From: AP-15 sp963787425
GTDB lineage: Bacteria > Pseudomonadota > Alphaproteobacteria > ATCC43930 > CGMCC-115725
Direction: 5' to 3'
Assembly (NCBI GenBank): GCA_963787425.1
Contig: CAWBCV010000018.1
Span: 124,001 to 188,000 of the forward strand
Length of the DNA stretch: 64,000 bases
Position numbers and translations under genes: made by a program. Positions 51,071 to 59,943 of this stretch are shown here, one piece after another. The notes under the pieces are model-generated. The model was not told the origin of the DNA. It worked only from the letters and a program-made list of their open reading frames with translations, and made no database searches. Positions within the stretch are counted from its first letter, which is position 1; every line of letters begins with the position of its first letter.

Positions 51071-52668
51071 CCGTGTCGGGGGCAGCGGCGGCTGCGCCGG
51101 TGCCGCTGCCCGCGATCGGGCGCTCCGAGTATCCCGCCGTCGGGGTTGTCGCGGTGATGATGGGCGCGCTCATCTCGACCCTCAACGCGCGGCTCACGAC
51201 GCAAGGTCTCGCCGATATCCGCGGCGCGCTCGGCCTCGGCTTCGACGACGGATCATGGATCAGCACGATCTTCTCGGCCGCGCAAATGGTCGTCACGCCG
51301 GCGGCGGCATGGATGGGCACCGTGCTCAGCACCCGCCGCGTGCTGCTGTGGACTGGCGCGATCTTTGCCCTAGCTTCTCTGCCTCCGCCGCTCGTGCACG
51401 ATTACGGCACGCTGATCGGGCTGCAATTCGTCCGCGGGCTCGCGGTCGGCGCCTTCATTCCCGCGGCACTCGGCTTCGTCCTGCGCAGCCTACCCCCGCA
51501 ATGGCGGATCTGGGGCATCGCCGCCTACGCGTTCCGCTTCGTCTTTTCGCAGAATATCGCCAGTGCGGTCGAGGGATGGTATTCGGAGACCGGGCATTGG
51601 GAATGGATCTTCTGGCAGAACGCCGCCCTGGCGCCGGTCATGATGCTGCTCACCGCCGTCGCGATGCCGCACCGACCGGTGGACCGCGAGTTGCTGCGGC
51701 GGACCGATTGGGCCGGCATCGTCTATGCGGGTATCGGCTTCGGCCTCATCTATGCCGGCCTTGATCAGGGCAACCGGCTCGACTGGCTCAATTCAGGAGT
51801 GGTGACCGGGCTCCTGCTTGCCGGCGCCATGCTCGTCGTCGCCTTTATCATGCACGAGGCCCGCGCCGAATACCCGCTGATCCGTCTGAGCGTGCTGGCT
51901 CAACCCAATATCGCAGTGGCGGCTCTGCTGATCGTGATCTATCCCGGTTTCGGGACTACCGGGGCTTCCTTTGTAGTGCCCGACTATCTGACCCGCGTCC
52001 AGGGACTGCGCGCCTTGCAGATCGGTGACGCGCTCAACTGGATAGCGCTGCCGCAATTCGTACTGGTGCCGCTTGTCGCGTTATTGCTGAAGCGGATCGA
52101 TGCCCGGCTGTTGCTGGTGTTTGGGGCCACGATGCTCGCGATCGGCAGCTGGATCCAGACGGGACTGACTCACGATTGGGTCAGCGGGGATTTCATGGTC
52201 TCGCTGCTGATCGAGGCCGTCGGTCTCGCTTTTGCGATCACCTCGGTGATCGCCTTCGCCGTCGCCAACGTCACGCCGGCGCTGGCGGCGGCGATCGCCA
52301 CAACGATCCAGATCGCGCGGTGGCTGGGCAGTGAAATCGGCAATGTGGTGATCCAGACCTTTGTGCGCGTTCGCGAGCAGGTCTATTCGAATTTGATCGG
52401 ACTGCACGTGGTGACCGGTCTGCCGGCGACCGAGCAGGCGACCGCGCAGCTGGCCGGCCCATTCGGCAGCCGCGCGACGGGAATTGGCGAGCCCGCCGCG
52501 CAAGGCACGGCGGTGCTCGCCAGCATTGTGCGCCGCGAGGCCTACGTGCTGGCCTACATCGACGCGTTCTGGCTGATTGCCTGGGTTTCGCTGCTGGGTA
52601 TTCTGCTGGTGCTGCTGCTGCGACCGCCGCCGCCGAACCCACTAATTCCATCGCACGGAGCCTCATGA
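51067..52668 (+). CDS. DHA2-type MFS drug transporter (EmrB-like)
   Basis: A 533-residue, 14-helix drug:H+ antiporter. The early helix region STLNARLTTQGLADIRGALG and the SWISTIFSAAQM stretch are typical of EmrB; LIYAGLDQGNRLDWLNSG lies at the half boundary. It works with the HlyD-type protein upstream (4-nt overlap) and probably an outer-membrane TolC elsewhere. Substrate unknown. Complete. Confidence 0.92.
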   Translation: MTVSGAAAAAPVPLPAIGRSEYPAVGVVAVMMGALISTLNARLTTQGLADIRGALGLGFDDGSWISTIFSAAQMVVTPAAAWMGTVLSTRRVLLWTGAIFALASLPPPLVHDYGTLIGLQFVRGLAVGAFIPAALGFVLRSLPPQWRIWGIAAYAFRFVFSQNIASAVEGWYSETGHWEWIFWQNAALAPVMMLLTAVAMPHRPVDRELLRRTDWAGIVYAGIGFGLIYAGLDQGNRLDWLNSGVVTGLLLAGAMLVVAFIMHEARAEYPLIRLSVLAQPNIAVAALLIVIYPGFGTTGASFVVPDYLTRVQGLRALQIGDALNWIALPQFVLVPLVALLLKRIDARLLLVFGATMLAIGSWIQTGLTHDWVSGDFMVSLLIEAVGLAFAITSVIAFAVANVTPALAAAIATTIQIARWLGSEIGNVVIQTFVRVREQVYSNLIGLHVVTGLPATEQATAQLAGPFGSRATGIGEPAAQGTAVLASIVRREAYVLAYIDAFWLIAWVSLLGILLVLLLRPPPPNPLIPSHGAS

Positions 52669-53232
52669 CTTTGTGGCGGATCTTTGAACACCTCAGTCCA
52701 GCAAGCAGCCTAACTCAGCGGAAGAGCACAACGTCCGATAGCAGTGACTTGGCGGCCGTTTTCCATCGAACCCGTTTCTCAAGGACGCCTGCCCGAGGTC
52801 CGCTTTTGGGGTCGCGATGAGTGCCATCGCGCTGCAGAACCGGAAGGACGGCTTTGGGTCGAGAGCTGTTCTTCAGCGCACGCTAAACTCGCCGCCGGAC
52901 CCATAGGCTGCGGCCCGCTTCTTTCCAAAAGTCGTGAAATTTTGCAAAAAGCGGAGCGCCATAATCTCCGATATGCGACTTCTGAAATTCACCCTGTTTT
53001 TTCGTCCCTTGGTGAAAGTAATTTGGAGCGGTATATTGCACCGGTCAAAAACAACAAGAGAAATGAAGGGGGGTTTACGACTAGAGACACAAGAGAAACC
53101 ATTGCAGCTTTGGCTATAGTCGCAACTGCGGCGCTGACGCGGGCAGGTGTGGGTAAGCCGGCATATGATCACTTTTTCGCCGATGCGCCAGCCAATGCGT
53201 CGGCGGGTGCCGTTCGGCGTATACCGATCACT
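52669..53232 (+). other. Degenerate region after the efflux genes, no gene
   Basis: A long open frame from 52744 passes through, but its composition changes sharply and its product (EPEGRLWVESCSSAHAKLAA and so on) has no family features. The part at 52930-53110 is AT-rich compared with its surroundings. I see no functional gene, RNA or repeat in it. It looks like decayed or recently gained DNA. Confidence 0.5.
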
Positions 53233-53298
53233 GTCCTGGGCTCGACCGGATCGGGGGTACCGCCGTTTCAGCGCCAGCTCGCCGCCGACGGGCCGCTA
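53233..53298 (+). pseudogene. Copied fragment of a CapD-type epimerase gene
   Basis: Within this stretch the reading VLGSTGSGVPPFQRQLAADG is nearly the same as VLGSTGSVVPLFQRQLAAGG of the epimerase gene at about 45655-45721. About 65 nt are shared with few mismatches, and similarity ends abruptly on both sides. It is a short scrap from a paralogue or a copy of the epimerase, now isolated in degenerate DNA. It lies on the same strand as that gene. Confidence 0.6.
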
Positions 53299-53719
53299 TC
53301 TTATGAGGGCAAATTTATTGGCTCGCAGGCGAGGCTGTTAAACGGCCGACAAGCGCCAGCAGCCCCAGCCAGCGGATTGCATCCGCCCTACGCTCTGGTA
53401 CTCGGCTACGTGACGCCCCTTGCCGCCGGCGCCCACGACGCTGACATCGCCGGGTGAAAGCCGATCCACCATGTGGTTGCCATAATTGCATGGTAATTGC
53501 GTGGATGTCGGCGGCTGCGGCTGCGGTCGGGGAAGGTTTATTTTGATGGGAGTTGACCATACCTGATCTCAACCTGATAAAACAGGGAAAACAGGCGGTG
53601 ACGTTCCGGAAATACTCTTCGAATTCCAGTACTCTGGCAATCCCAGTACTCTGGCAATCACGGAGTCGCGTTGGATTATCGGGCTCGCTTGCCGGAAGGC
53701 CGCAAAACGCTGGCGGCGG
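53299..53719. other. Region without a supported gene; tandem 16-bp repeat
   Basis: No protein-like frame is supported here. CCAGTACTCTGGCAAT occurs twice at 53626-53641 and 53643-53658, separated by a single C. A T-rich stretch at 53540 and an AACAGGGAAAACAGG motif near 53581 are the only other marks. A promoter for the small exported protein at 53720 would have to lie here. Confidence 0.5.
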
Positions 53720-53998
53720 TTGTCGATCGGGGTGCTCGCGGTTGCGGTGTTTGCCGCTGGAAACGGGTACGCGCAGGTTCCGCCCGGCACAGGGCAAGTC
53801 TCGACTCCCGGATCGAGCATCGAAAAACCGGGTGACACGGGTGTGCGGGCGCATACGAACATCCAGACCTTCATCCCCGACCAAGGCGCGAACGGCGCGC
53901 AAGCGCCGCCCGGCAGCGGGGGCCCCGGCGCGGCGGGCTCTCGCTCTCCGCAGGCGCCAGTCACCAACGGGGTGACAAGCCCCGCCCAGCCGCAATAG
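53720..53998 (+). CDS. Small exported Pro/Gly-rich protein
   Basis: A protein of about 92 residues with an N-terminal hydrophobic signal (IGVLAVAVFAAGNGYAQ, cleavage after AQ) and a low-complexity Pro/Gly/Ala body (VPPGTGQVSTPGSS, AQAPPGSGGPGAAG). The middle GVRAHTNIQTFIPDQG is the only non-repetitive stretch. The start is unclear: TTG 53720 is the usable start in this frame and codons upstream are basic, consistent with an n-region. No family recognised; probably secreted or envelope-bound. Confidence 0.5.
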   Translation: MSIGVLAVAVFAAGNGYAQVPPGTGQVSTPGSSIEKPGDTGVRAHTNIQTFIPDQGANGAQAPPGSGGPGAAGSRSPQAPVTNGVTSPAQPQ

Positions 53999-54070
53999 TA
54001 GGGCCCGGCCAAACTCGCTGCCGCAGTTTCGCGGGGTGTCGGGCGATGCCGTAACAAAGGAGACAGTCCC

Positions 54071-55183
54071 GTGAGAATCGGCCTGTTCTACCAGATCCAG
54101 GTTCCCAAACCCTGGACCCCGTCCAGTGAATCGCAACGCATCCATGAGGCGTTGGAGCAAATCCCCTACGCGGAACAGCAGGGCTTCGAGAGCGTGTGGT
54201 TTTCGGAGCATCACTTCCGCCCGGTTTGGTCGCATAACAGCGCGCCGGACCTGACCCTCGCGGCGGTCAGTCAGCGCACCAGCACGATCCGCCTCGGCAT
54301 CGGCGTGGTGCTGGCCCCGATCCACCACCCGCTGCATGTCGCGGCGCGCATGGCGACGCTCGATATTCTCAGTCATGGGCGCGTCGATGTGGGCCTCGGC
54401 CGGACCGGCTACCCCTACCAGCTCACCCCGTATGGGACGGATTTGCGCGACACACGCGGTATGTGGCAGGAATTCGCCGATGTGCTGCCGCGCATCTGGA
54501 CCCAGGAGGAGATCTCGTACGACGGGGAGTACTACCAGATTCCGCGCCGGGAGGTCCTGCCCAAGCCAGTGCAACGCCCACACCCGCCGCTGTGGTCGGC
54601 GTGCGGCAGCGACGAGACGGCGCGCCTGACGGGGAGCCTGGGGATGGGTGGGCTGTTCGGCAGCGAAGGGGGCCCCGACCGCATCCAACAGCTGATGGCG
54701 CTCTATCGTGACGCACTGCGGACGGCCCCGGGCATCGGTGCCGGGCCCGCCCCGCGCGCCGCCCTGATGACGGCCGGCTACTGCCACGAAGATCGGCGGG
54801 TCGTGGCCGAACGCGGCACCGAACTCGTGGCCTGGTACATCGAGCAGCAGCGCGAGCGCGCCCGCCTGGTATGGCGCGACTATGACCCGGCCACCGTGCC
54901 GCCCGATTACCAGGGCTACTACGCGCGCGATCAGCGCCTCGCCAGCGGGCCATATCCGGGAGAGCCCACGCCCCAAGAAGTGCGTGAGGAAGGCACGAAG
55001 TTCTGCGTCGGCACGCCCGCTGACTGCATCCGTTTTCTCGAACTCTACGAAGCCCTGGGCATCGAGGAAGCCATTTTACTGTGCGCCATCGGGCCGGCGC
55101 AGCATGAGGAGGTGCTCCACACGCTTCGCCTCTTCGGCGAGCAGGTAATCCCGCACTTCCAGGCGAAGGCGTCCCGGCGATAA
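54071..55183 (+). CDS. LLM class flavin-dependent oxidoreductase
   Basis: A 370-residue TIM-barrel, luciferase-like monooxygenase or F420/FMN-dependent oxidoreductase. Family features: MRIGLFYQIQVPKPW at the start, FESVWFSEHHFRPVW with the conserved His, IRLGIGVVLAPIHHPLHVA and ILSHGRVDVGLGRTGYPY. The C-terminal part has FCVGTPADCIRFLELYE, typical. The GTG start follows AAAGGAGAC. Complete. It probably oxidises a small organic substrate with reduced flavin; a flavin reductase is not adjacent. The opposite strand carries a long random frame. Confidence 0.9.
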   Translation: MRIGLFYQIQVPKPWTPSSESQRIHEALEQIPYAEQQGFESVWFSEHHFRPVWSHNSAPDLTLAAVSQRTSTIRLGIGVVLAPIHHPLHVAARMATLDILSHGRVDVGLGRTGYPYQLTPYGTDLRDTRGMWQEFADVLPRIWTQEEISYDGEYYQIPRREVLPKPVQRPHPPLWSACGSDETARLTGSLGMGGLFGSEGGPDRIQQLMALYRDALRTAPGIGAGPAPRAALMTAGYCHEDRRVVAERGTELVAWYIEQQRERARLVWRDYDPATVPPDYQGYYARDQRLASGPYPGEPTPQEVREEGTKFCVGTPADCIRFLELYEALGIEEAILLCAIGPAQHEEVLHTLRLFGEQVIPHFQAKASRR

Positions 55184-55225
55184 AGAACGCGCTGAAACTG
55201 TGCCTCGCTTGAGCGCCGCTTTTGA

Positions 55226-56062
55226 TCAAGCCGGCTGTGGGTGCATCTCAAAGCCTGCTGGGCGGCCGGCGCGGCGCGCGGCTTCCGCGGGCGGCAATGA
55301 CGGGTCCCAGAGGTTGGCGTCGAAGCGCCAGCCGTTGACCGCGTCGGCCTCGCGTGAGACGACGTAGCGGAGCGGCGGCACCATTTCGTCGGGCTCGACC
55401 AGGCGAGGCGCGCGGCCTTCGCGGCTCATCGCACGCATTTCGTCCGCCATGCCCGGCGTGTTGGCGCCGGCGCCGGGGTTGACGATGTTGATCGTCAGGC
55501 CGGTTCCCTCGACCTCCTCGGCCCACACTTCGGTCGCCATTTCGAGCGCCGCCTTCGAGGCGCCGTAGGGCGAGGTGTGCGGCCGGTTCATCGTGTCGAG
55601 CTTGGTCGTCACATTGACGACGCGGCCCCAGCCCTGCTCGACCATGAGAGGCGCCACGCGTCGGGCCATCTGGTCGGCGGCGATGTAGTTGGTCTCAATG
55701 ACGGCGCGCACGATGTCGTCCGGCACCTGCCAGAACTTCTGCGGCTCCGCCCGCCGGAAGCGGGTCGGGTCGATCGTCGTAAAGGTCAGGCCGGCATTGT
55801 TGACAAGGATGTGCACGCCGGCAAACCGCGACACCGCGATTGCGACGACCCGGTCGCAATCGGCGGGCCGGCGCAGATCGGCGATGAGCGGCAAGATCTG
55901 CCCATCCGGCTTGGCGCTGACCGCCTCAGCCTCGACCTCGGCGATATCCGCGTCGATATGGCCGACCGCGACGATATTGTGCCCGGCCCGCGCGAGGCCG
56001 AAGGCCATCGCCCGGCCGAGCCCGCGCAAGCCGCCCGTGACGATTGCGACGCGCTGTTCCAT
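55226..56062 (-). CDS. Short-chain dehydrogenase/reductase
   Basis: A 278-residue classical SDR. Cofactor motif AIVTGGLRGLGRAMAFGLA near residue 8, NNAG in HILVNNAGLTF near 85, and the catalytic Tyr-x-x-x-Lys as SPYGASKAALEMA near 170. ADLRRPAD and DADIAEVEAEAV follow the usual NAD(P) site order. It lies convergent with the LLM gene, 42 nt apart. Substrate unknown. Confidence 0.92.
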   Translation of the reverse strand: MEQRVAIVTGGLRGLGRAMAFGLARAGHNIVAVGHIDADIAEVEAEAVSAKPDGQILPLIADLRRPADCDRVVAIAVSRFAGVHILVNNAGLTFTTIDPTRFRRAEPQKFWQVPDDIVRAVIETNYIAADQMARRVAPLMVEQGWGRVVNVTTKLDTMNRPHTSPYGASKAALEMATEVWAEEVEGTGLTINIVNPGAGANTPGMADEMRAMSREGRAPRLVEPDEMVPPLRYVVSREADAVNGWRFDANLWDPSLPPAEAARRAGRPAGFEMHPQPA

Positions 56063-56190
56063 GAGATTCCCCGCTGGCTAGAAACTCGATATCCAATCCA
56101 AAGATTCGACCGCATAAGAAGGGTGCAAAGGTCAACAGGACTATTTTTGCGTTCAACTCGTTGTTGCGCCGACGTTTGCGAAAGGAAGTC

Positions 56191-56553
56191 ATGATGAATC
56201 GACTGATTGCTCCGAGCATTGTTGCGGTGGCTCTCGTCTTGGGGTTGGCCGGTTGCACAAACCCCTATGACCCTGGTCAGCGCGCGGTCGGCGGCGGCCT
56301 GGTCGGCGCCGGGGCGGGGGCGGCCATCGGCGGTGCGGTCGCCGGCGGGCATGGCGCCGCTCTCGGCGCAGCCATCGGGGGCGCCACTGGCGCCGTAACC
56401 GGTGCCGCTACGACTCCGCCGCCTGGCGCTTATGGCCAGGGCTACGGCTATCCGCCTGGGCCCGCGCAGAGCGGCTACGGCTATCCACCCGCGCCTGCTC
56501 CGAGCGGCTACGGCTACCCGCCTGCACCGCAACCTACCTACCCGTCATACTAG
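56191..56553 (+). CDS. Glycine-zipper lipoprotein
   Basis: A 120-residue lipoprotein with lipobox LGLAGC near residue 22. Behind it lies a Gly/Ala zipper (GGGLVGAGAGAAIGGAVAGG to GAATGAVTGA, two helices) and a C-terminal PSGYGYPPAP repeat region. Such proteins sit in the outer membrane, sometimes related to SmpA/OmlA or Rick_17kDa type proteins. AAAGGAAG precedes ATG 56191. A terminator shared with the opposite gene follows at 56574. Confidence 0.82.
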   Translation: MMNRLIAPSIVAVALVLGLAGCTNPYDPGQRAVGGGLVGAGAGAAIGGAVAGGHGAALGAAIGGATGAVTGAATTPPPGAYGQGYGYPPGPAQSGYGYPPAPAPSGYGYPPAPQPTYPSY

Positions 56554-56573
56554 ACTAGCGTTCTAGCCGAAAA

Positions 56574-56606
56574 CGGGTCCGGCGCTTGCAGCGAGCGCCG
56601 GACCCG
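56574..56606. terminator. Convergent terminator hairpin
   Basis: CGGGTCCGGCGCT (56574-56586) and AGCGCCGGACCCG (56594-56606), a perfect 13-bp stem with a 7-nt loop. A T-tract follows it on the minus strand and a weak one on the plus strand. It lies between two convergent genes and serves mainly the minus-strand lipoprotein. Confidence 0.8.
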
Positions 56607-56612
56607 TCCCCT

Positions 56613-57291
56613 TCAGCCGGGGGGTGGTAAATTTTTCCCCACCGCCGACGCCTCGATAAGGCGCGGCTGGTTTGGCCGGGGCGCCGAGGGCGTCGGAAGC
56701 ACCGACGGTTGCCGCCCACCGATCGCGGGCATGCCCGTACCGCAATCGCCGGACCGTTTGACCTCGACTTTGGGGCGGCGCCCCGGTGCCGGGGTCGGAG
56801 TAGAAGAAGCTCTCGCTGCAGCTGCCGGCACCAGAGGTAACGGAGGTCATCACGACACCCGACACCCTGCGCCCGAACTGCGGTGCCGTTAGGGCCGCGT
56901 CGATCACCGGACCGGGACCCACGACCCAGATCGGCGCGTCTGCCAGCGTTTGCGCAGAAGCGACGAGCCGCGCCAACGCAGCCTGCTGATCGGCCACCAG
57001 CCGGTAGATGTCCGCCGGCTGCGGCATCACGACATCAAACCCCTGAGCGGTCCACAGACCTGGATCACGCGCCAGGTTATCGCCGCCCGGCCACAACACG
57101 AGAACCGCTGCCGGCGCCGCCGGGCCGACGGCGTAAACGCGTGTGGCCGGGGCGTAATAAGGCGCGGGTTCGGCGATCGCAGCCGGCGTCACGGCCGTCG
57201 CTCGCCCCGAGGTGGCGACGTCCCCTGCGCAGCCCATCAGCGGCAGCGCAGCCAGGCAGCCACTGAGGACAGAGGCGGGTGCTTTCCACAT
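56613..57291 (-). pseudogene. Lipoprotein, alpha/beta-hydrolase-like, frameshifted near the 3' end
   Basis: The frame starts MWKAPASVLSG with a lipobox LMGCAG near residue 20, then reads AAVLVLWPGGDNLARDPGLW, a hydrolase-like strand-turn, and GFDVVMPQPAD to SGAGSCSESFFYSDP. At 56772-56775 a run of four G on the plus strand shifts the frame. The expected end is PPKVEVKRSGDCGTGMPAIG, then LPTPSAPRPNQPRL and a stop at about 56613. In the unshifted frame the tail is Arg-rich and ends at 56563. One extra base explains it. Catalytic residues of a true hydrolase cannot be assigned. Confidence 0.65.
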
Positions 57292-57396
57292 GGCATTTCT
57301 CCTCTGATGGTCGGGTTTGCCATGCGAAATTTGCCCCCCATTTCGGCGATTTCTAGGTGCCGATGGGGCAGAGGTTTGGCCGAATTTCTCGGCTCG

Positions 57397-58572
57397 TTAC
57401 ATGACAGCCAGATCCCGCACCCGTGGCAGCACCTCCTTGCTGAAGAGCGAGAGGTTGGCGACGGTCTCGTCGTGGTCCAACAGGCCGCCTTGGCCCATCA
57501 TCAGCAGATGCCCGAAGCCGCCGACATGGTCGTAGAAGGCGTGCAGCTGGTCGAAGACATCGTCGGGCGTGCCGGCGAACACGAGGCCGGCATCGATCGC
57601 GTCTTCCACAGTCATCGTGCGCGGATCGACATCGCGGCCGTCGCGCGACTGGATGCGGCCGGCGCGGAACCCGGCGCCGGTCATCTTCAGGGCTTGTGCG
57701 CTCTGCGCCGGCGAGGCGTAGCCCGGCGGGTTCATGAATTGCGGCGCGACGATGCCCGAGGTGCGACTATACCCCAATATCTGGTCGGCGCGGCGCCAGC
57801 CCTCCTCGCGGGTATCGCCCACTCCGATCAGCGCCATATAGGCGAGCCGCTGCGGCGTCATCGGGCGGGCGGTTTCGGCCGCCTTCTTGCGGTAGGCCTC
57901 GAAGATCGGCGGGGTGCGCACCCAACCGGTGTTGAGAACGCCAATGGTCATGCCGCGCTCGGCAGCCTCCATCGCGCTTCCGGGGCTCCCGACCGGCATC
58001 CATACCGGCGGATGCGGCTGTTGCCATGGCCTGGGCCAGACATTGACCTGCCGGTAGTGGAAATGCGTGCCCTCCCAGTTGAACGGGCCGTCATGGCTGG
58101 TCATCGCCTTCAAGATCAGGTCGTGCGCTTCCCAGAAACGCCCCGTCAGGTCGGCGGGGTTGGTGTTGGCCGGCGAGATTTCGAACGGCACGCCTTTGAC
58201 GAAACCCATCTCGATGCGGCCGCGCGAGATGACGTCGAGCATTGAATATTCCTCGGCGACGCGGATCGGGTCGTTGCGGTTGCCGATCGGCATGCCGAGC
58301 GCGAGCAGCCGCACCTTCTTCGTCTCGCGCGCCAATATCCCCATCGGGATCGTGCACACCGAGTTGGCGCAGGTTGCGGTCGCGTGGTGCTCGTTGGTCA
58401 TGATGTTGATGCCGAGCTCGTCGCACAGCGCCCATTCGTCGAGATAGCGGTGGTAGAGGTCGGCGCCGACCTTCGGGTCGAAGAGCCGGCTCGGGATGAC
58501 GACCCGATAGGAGTTGCCGAGCTGCGGCCAGGCCGGGTGGTAGGCCATCTCGCTGAAATGCCAGACTTGCAT
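57397..58572 (-). CDS. LLM class flavin-dependent oxidoreductase
   Basis: A 391-residue luciferase-like oxidoreductase. Family stretches: LGINIMTNEHHATATC near residue 55, VRLLALGMPIGNRNDPIRVAEE near 87, MLDVISRGRIEMGFVKG near 110 and VFAGTPDDVFDQLHAFYD near 335. Its ATG (58572) or GTG (58575) overlaps the stop of the upstream alpha/beta hydrolase, so the two form an operon. It differs from the LLM protein at 54071 in length and motifs, so it is not a recent copy. Likely a monooxygenase for an organic substrate. Confidence 0.92.
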   Translation of the reverse strand: MQVWHFSEMAYHPAWPQLGNSYRVVIPSRLFDPKVGADLYHRYLDEWALCDELGINIMTNEHHATATCANSVCTIPMGILARETKKVRLLALGMPIGNRNDPIRVAEEYSMLDVISRGRIEMGFVKGVPFEISPANTNPADLTGRFWEAHDLILKAMTSHDGPFNWEGTHFHYRQVNVWPRPWQQPHPPVWMPVGSPGSAMEAAERGMTIGVLNTGWVRTPPIFEAYRKKAAETARPMTPQRLAYMALIGVGDTREEGWRRADQILGYSRTSGIVAPQFMNPPGYASPAQSAQALKMTGAGFRAGRIQSRDGRDVDPRTMTVEDAIDAGLVFAGTPDDVFDQLHAFYDHVGGFGHLLMMGQGGLLDHDETVANLSLFSKEVLPRVRDLAVM

Positions 58573-59348
58573 CACAACACCTCTGCGCGCGCGAAACGGC
58601 CGATCGCATCGGCGACCTCCTCAGGCCGCTCAACCTGCGGGTAATGCCCGGCCTGGCCGATCGGCTCGAACCGGGCATTGGGCAGCGACCGGCAGAGCTC
58701 TCGGCCGTAATCGGGCGCGACGATGCCGTCGTTTTCGCCCCAGATCACCAAGGCCGGCACGCGGACTCTGTGCAGCCATTGGCGAAGGCCGGGATTGTGC
58801 ATATAGGGCCGCCAGCCATAGAGCGCGGTCGCTTGCCGATCGCGAGCGACCGCACCGAGCTCGTCATCGCTGAGCCGGGCGTAATCCGGCGCCATGCCCG
58901 TCGGATCGAAGAAACAGCGCCGCAGCAGTTCTTCGGTCGGAAGCGCGTAAATGTCGGCGATGTCGCGCTCTTCGCGCCCGCCGAACTTGACGCCGACCAA
59001 GTCAATCAGCACGAGACGATCGATTTGCTCCAGGCGGCGGACGCACATTTCCAGCGCGATCCACCCGCCGAAGGAAGAGCCCGCCAGCGTCGCCTTGCCG
59101 AAATCCAGGCGTTCGAGCAGGTCGAGGTAGAGGTAGGCGAGATCGTGGACGGTGCGGAAACCATCCGGCCGCTCGGAATTGCCGAAGCCCGGATGCCGCG
59201 GGACGACAACTCGCCAATGCCGCGCCAGTCTGTCGATGAATTCCCGATGTTGCGCGAAATAGTCGCCGCCGTGCAGAAACAGCAGCGGCGGACCGTCCCC
59301 GGCCGTCAGCACCTCGAGGGAAACTTCATTAATTTGGATGCGCTCCAT
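58572..59348 (-). CDS. Alpha/beta hydrolase
   Basis: A 258-residue alpha/beta-fold hydrolase. Oxyanion HG motif in LLFLHGGDYFAQHREF, the nucleophile elbow AGSSFGGWIALE (Ser) near residue 98, an Asp in VIWGENDGIVAPDYG and His in IGQAGHYPQVERP near 240 complete the triad. Start MERIQINEV at 59348 is preferred; a longer frame upstream is Arg-rich. It is directly upstream of the LLM oxidoreductase (4-nt overlap). The pair suggests oxidation followed by C-C or ester cleavage of a small compound. Confidence 0.9.
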   Translation of the reverse strand: MERIQINEVSLEVLTAGDGPPLLFLHGGDYFAQHREFIDRLARHWRVVVPRHPGFGNSERPDGFRTVHDLAYLYLDLLERLDFGKATLAGSSFGGWIALEMCVRRLEQIDRLVLIDLVGVKFGGREERDIADIYALPTEELLRRCFFDPTGMAPDYARLSDDELGAVARDRQATALYGWRPYMHNPGLRQWLHRVRVPALVIWGENDGIVAPDYGRELCRSLPNARFEPIGQAGHYPQVERPEEVADAIGRFARAEVL

Positions 59349-59494
59349 CTCCGTCCCTCTTCGCCGACTATGGGATGATCGTGATCCCCATAGGCCATGC
59401 ACGCCGAGATTTATTCCACGATGCGGCATTTTGTCCTAAACTGGTGGGCTTCGGCGGTCCCTCCGGCGACCGCGCCCATCATGCGAGGCGTGCG

Positions 59495-59926
59495 ATGAAC
59501 GTCGAGACCATTCTGCGCACCAAGGGGAGTGCGGTAGCAACGATCCGGCCGGATGAGACGGTCGGTGCCGCCGTGAAGGAGCTGATTTCCCGCAACGTCG
59601 GCGCCCTCGTCGTCAGCGAGGACGGCGAAACCGTCGACGGGATCATTTCGGAGCGCGACATCGTGCACGGCCTCGCCGACCACGGAGTCGCTCTGCTGTC
59701 GCTCAACGTCGCCGAGATGATGACCCGGCGGGTGGTGACCTGCGAGCTGTCGGATGGCGTCGACCGACTGATGGCGGAGATGACGAACCGCCGCATCCGT
59801 CATTTCCCGGTGGTCCAGGATGGCCGGCTGTGCGGCATCGTCAGCATCGGCGACGTCGTCAAGAACCGGCTCGACGAAGTCGAGTTCGAGGCCCGCTCGA
59901 TGCGCTCGTTCATCGCCGGCGCTTAG
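59495..59926 (+). CDS. CBS domain protein
   Basis: A 143-residue protein made of one CBS pair: TIRPDETVGAAVKELISRNVG, then SERDIVHGLADHG, and a second VVTCELSDGVDRLMAEMTNR with HFPVVQDGRLCGIVSIGDVV. CBS pairs bind adenosine nucleotides and usually regulate a partner. No partner is fused. Start ATG 59495 after GCGAGGCGTGCG. It is convergent with the gamma-glutamyltransferase gene. Confidence 0.9.
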   Translation: MNVETILRTKGSAVATIRPDETVGAAVKELISRNVGALVVSEDGETVDGIISERDIVHGLADHGVALLSLNVAEMMTRRVVTCELSDGVDRLMAEMTNRRIRHFPVVQDGRLCGIVSIGDVVKNRLDEVEFEARSMRSFIAGA

Positions 59927-59943
59927 CGCCCGCGCTACGGCAG

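Noticed and set aside
52744..53457. A 237-codon plus-strand open frame
   Set aside because: It joins AT-rich and GC-rich stretches and a copied epimerase scrap, and has no consistent protein character or RBS.
53315..54976. A 553-codon minus-strand frame over the LLM gene
   Set aside because: Most of it is antisense to a clear LLM oxidoreductase; the remainder is degenerate DNA. Composition is that of a GC shadow.
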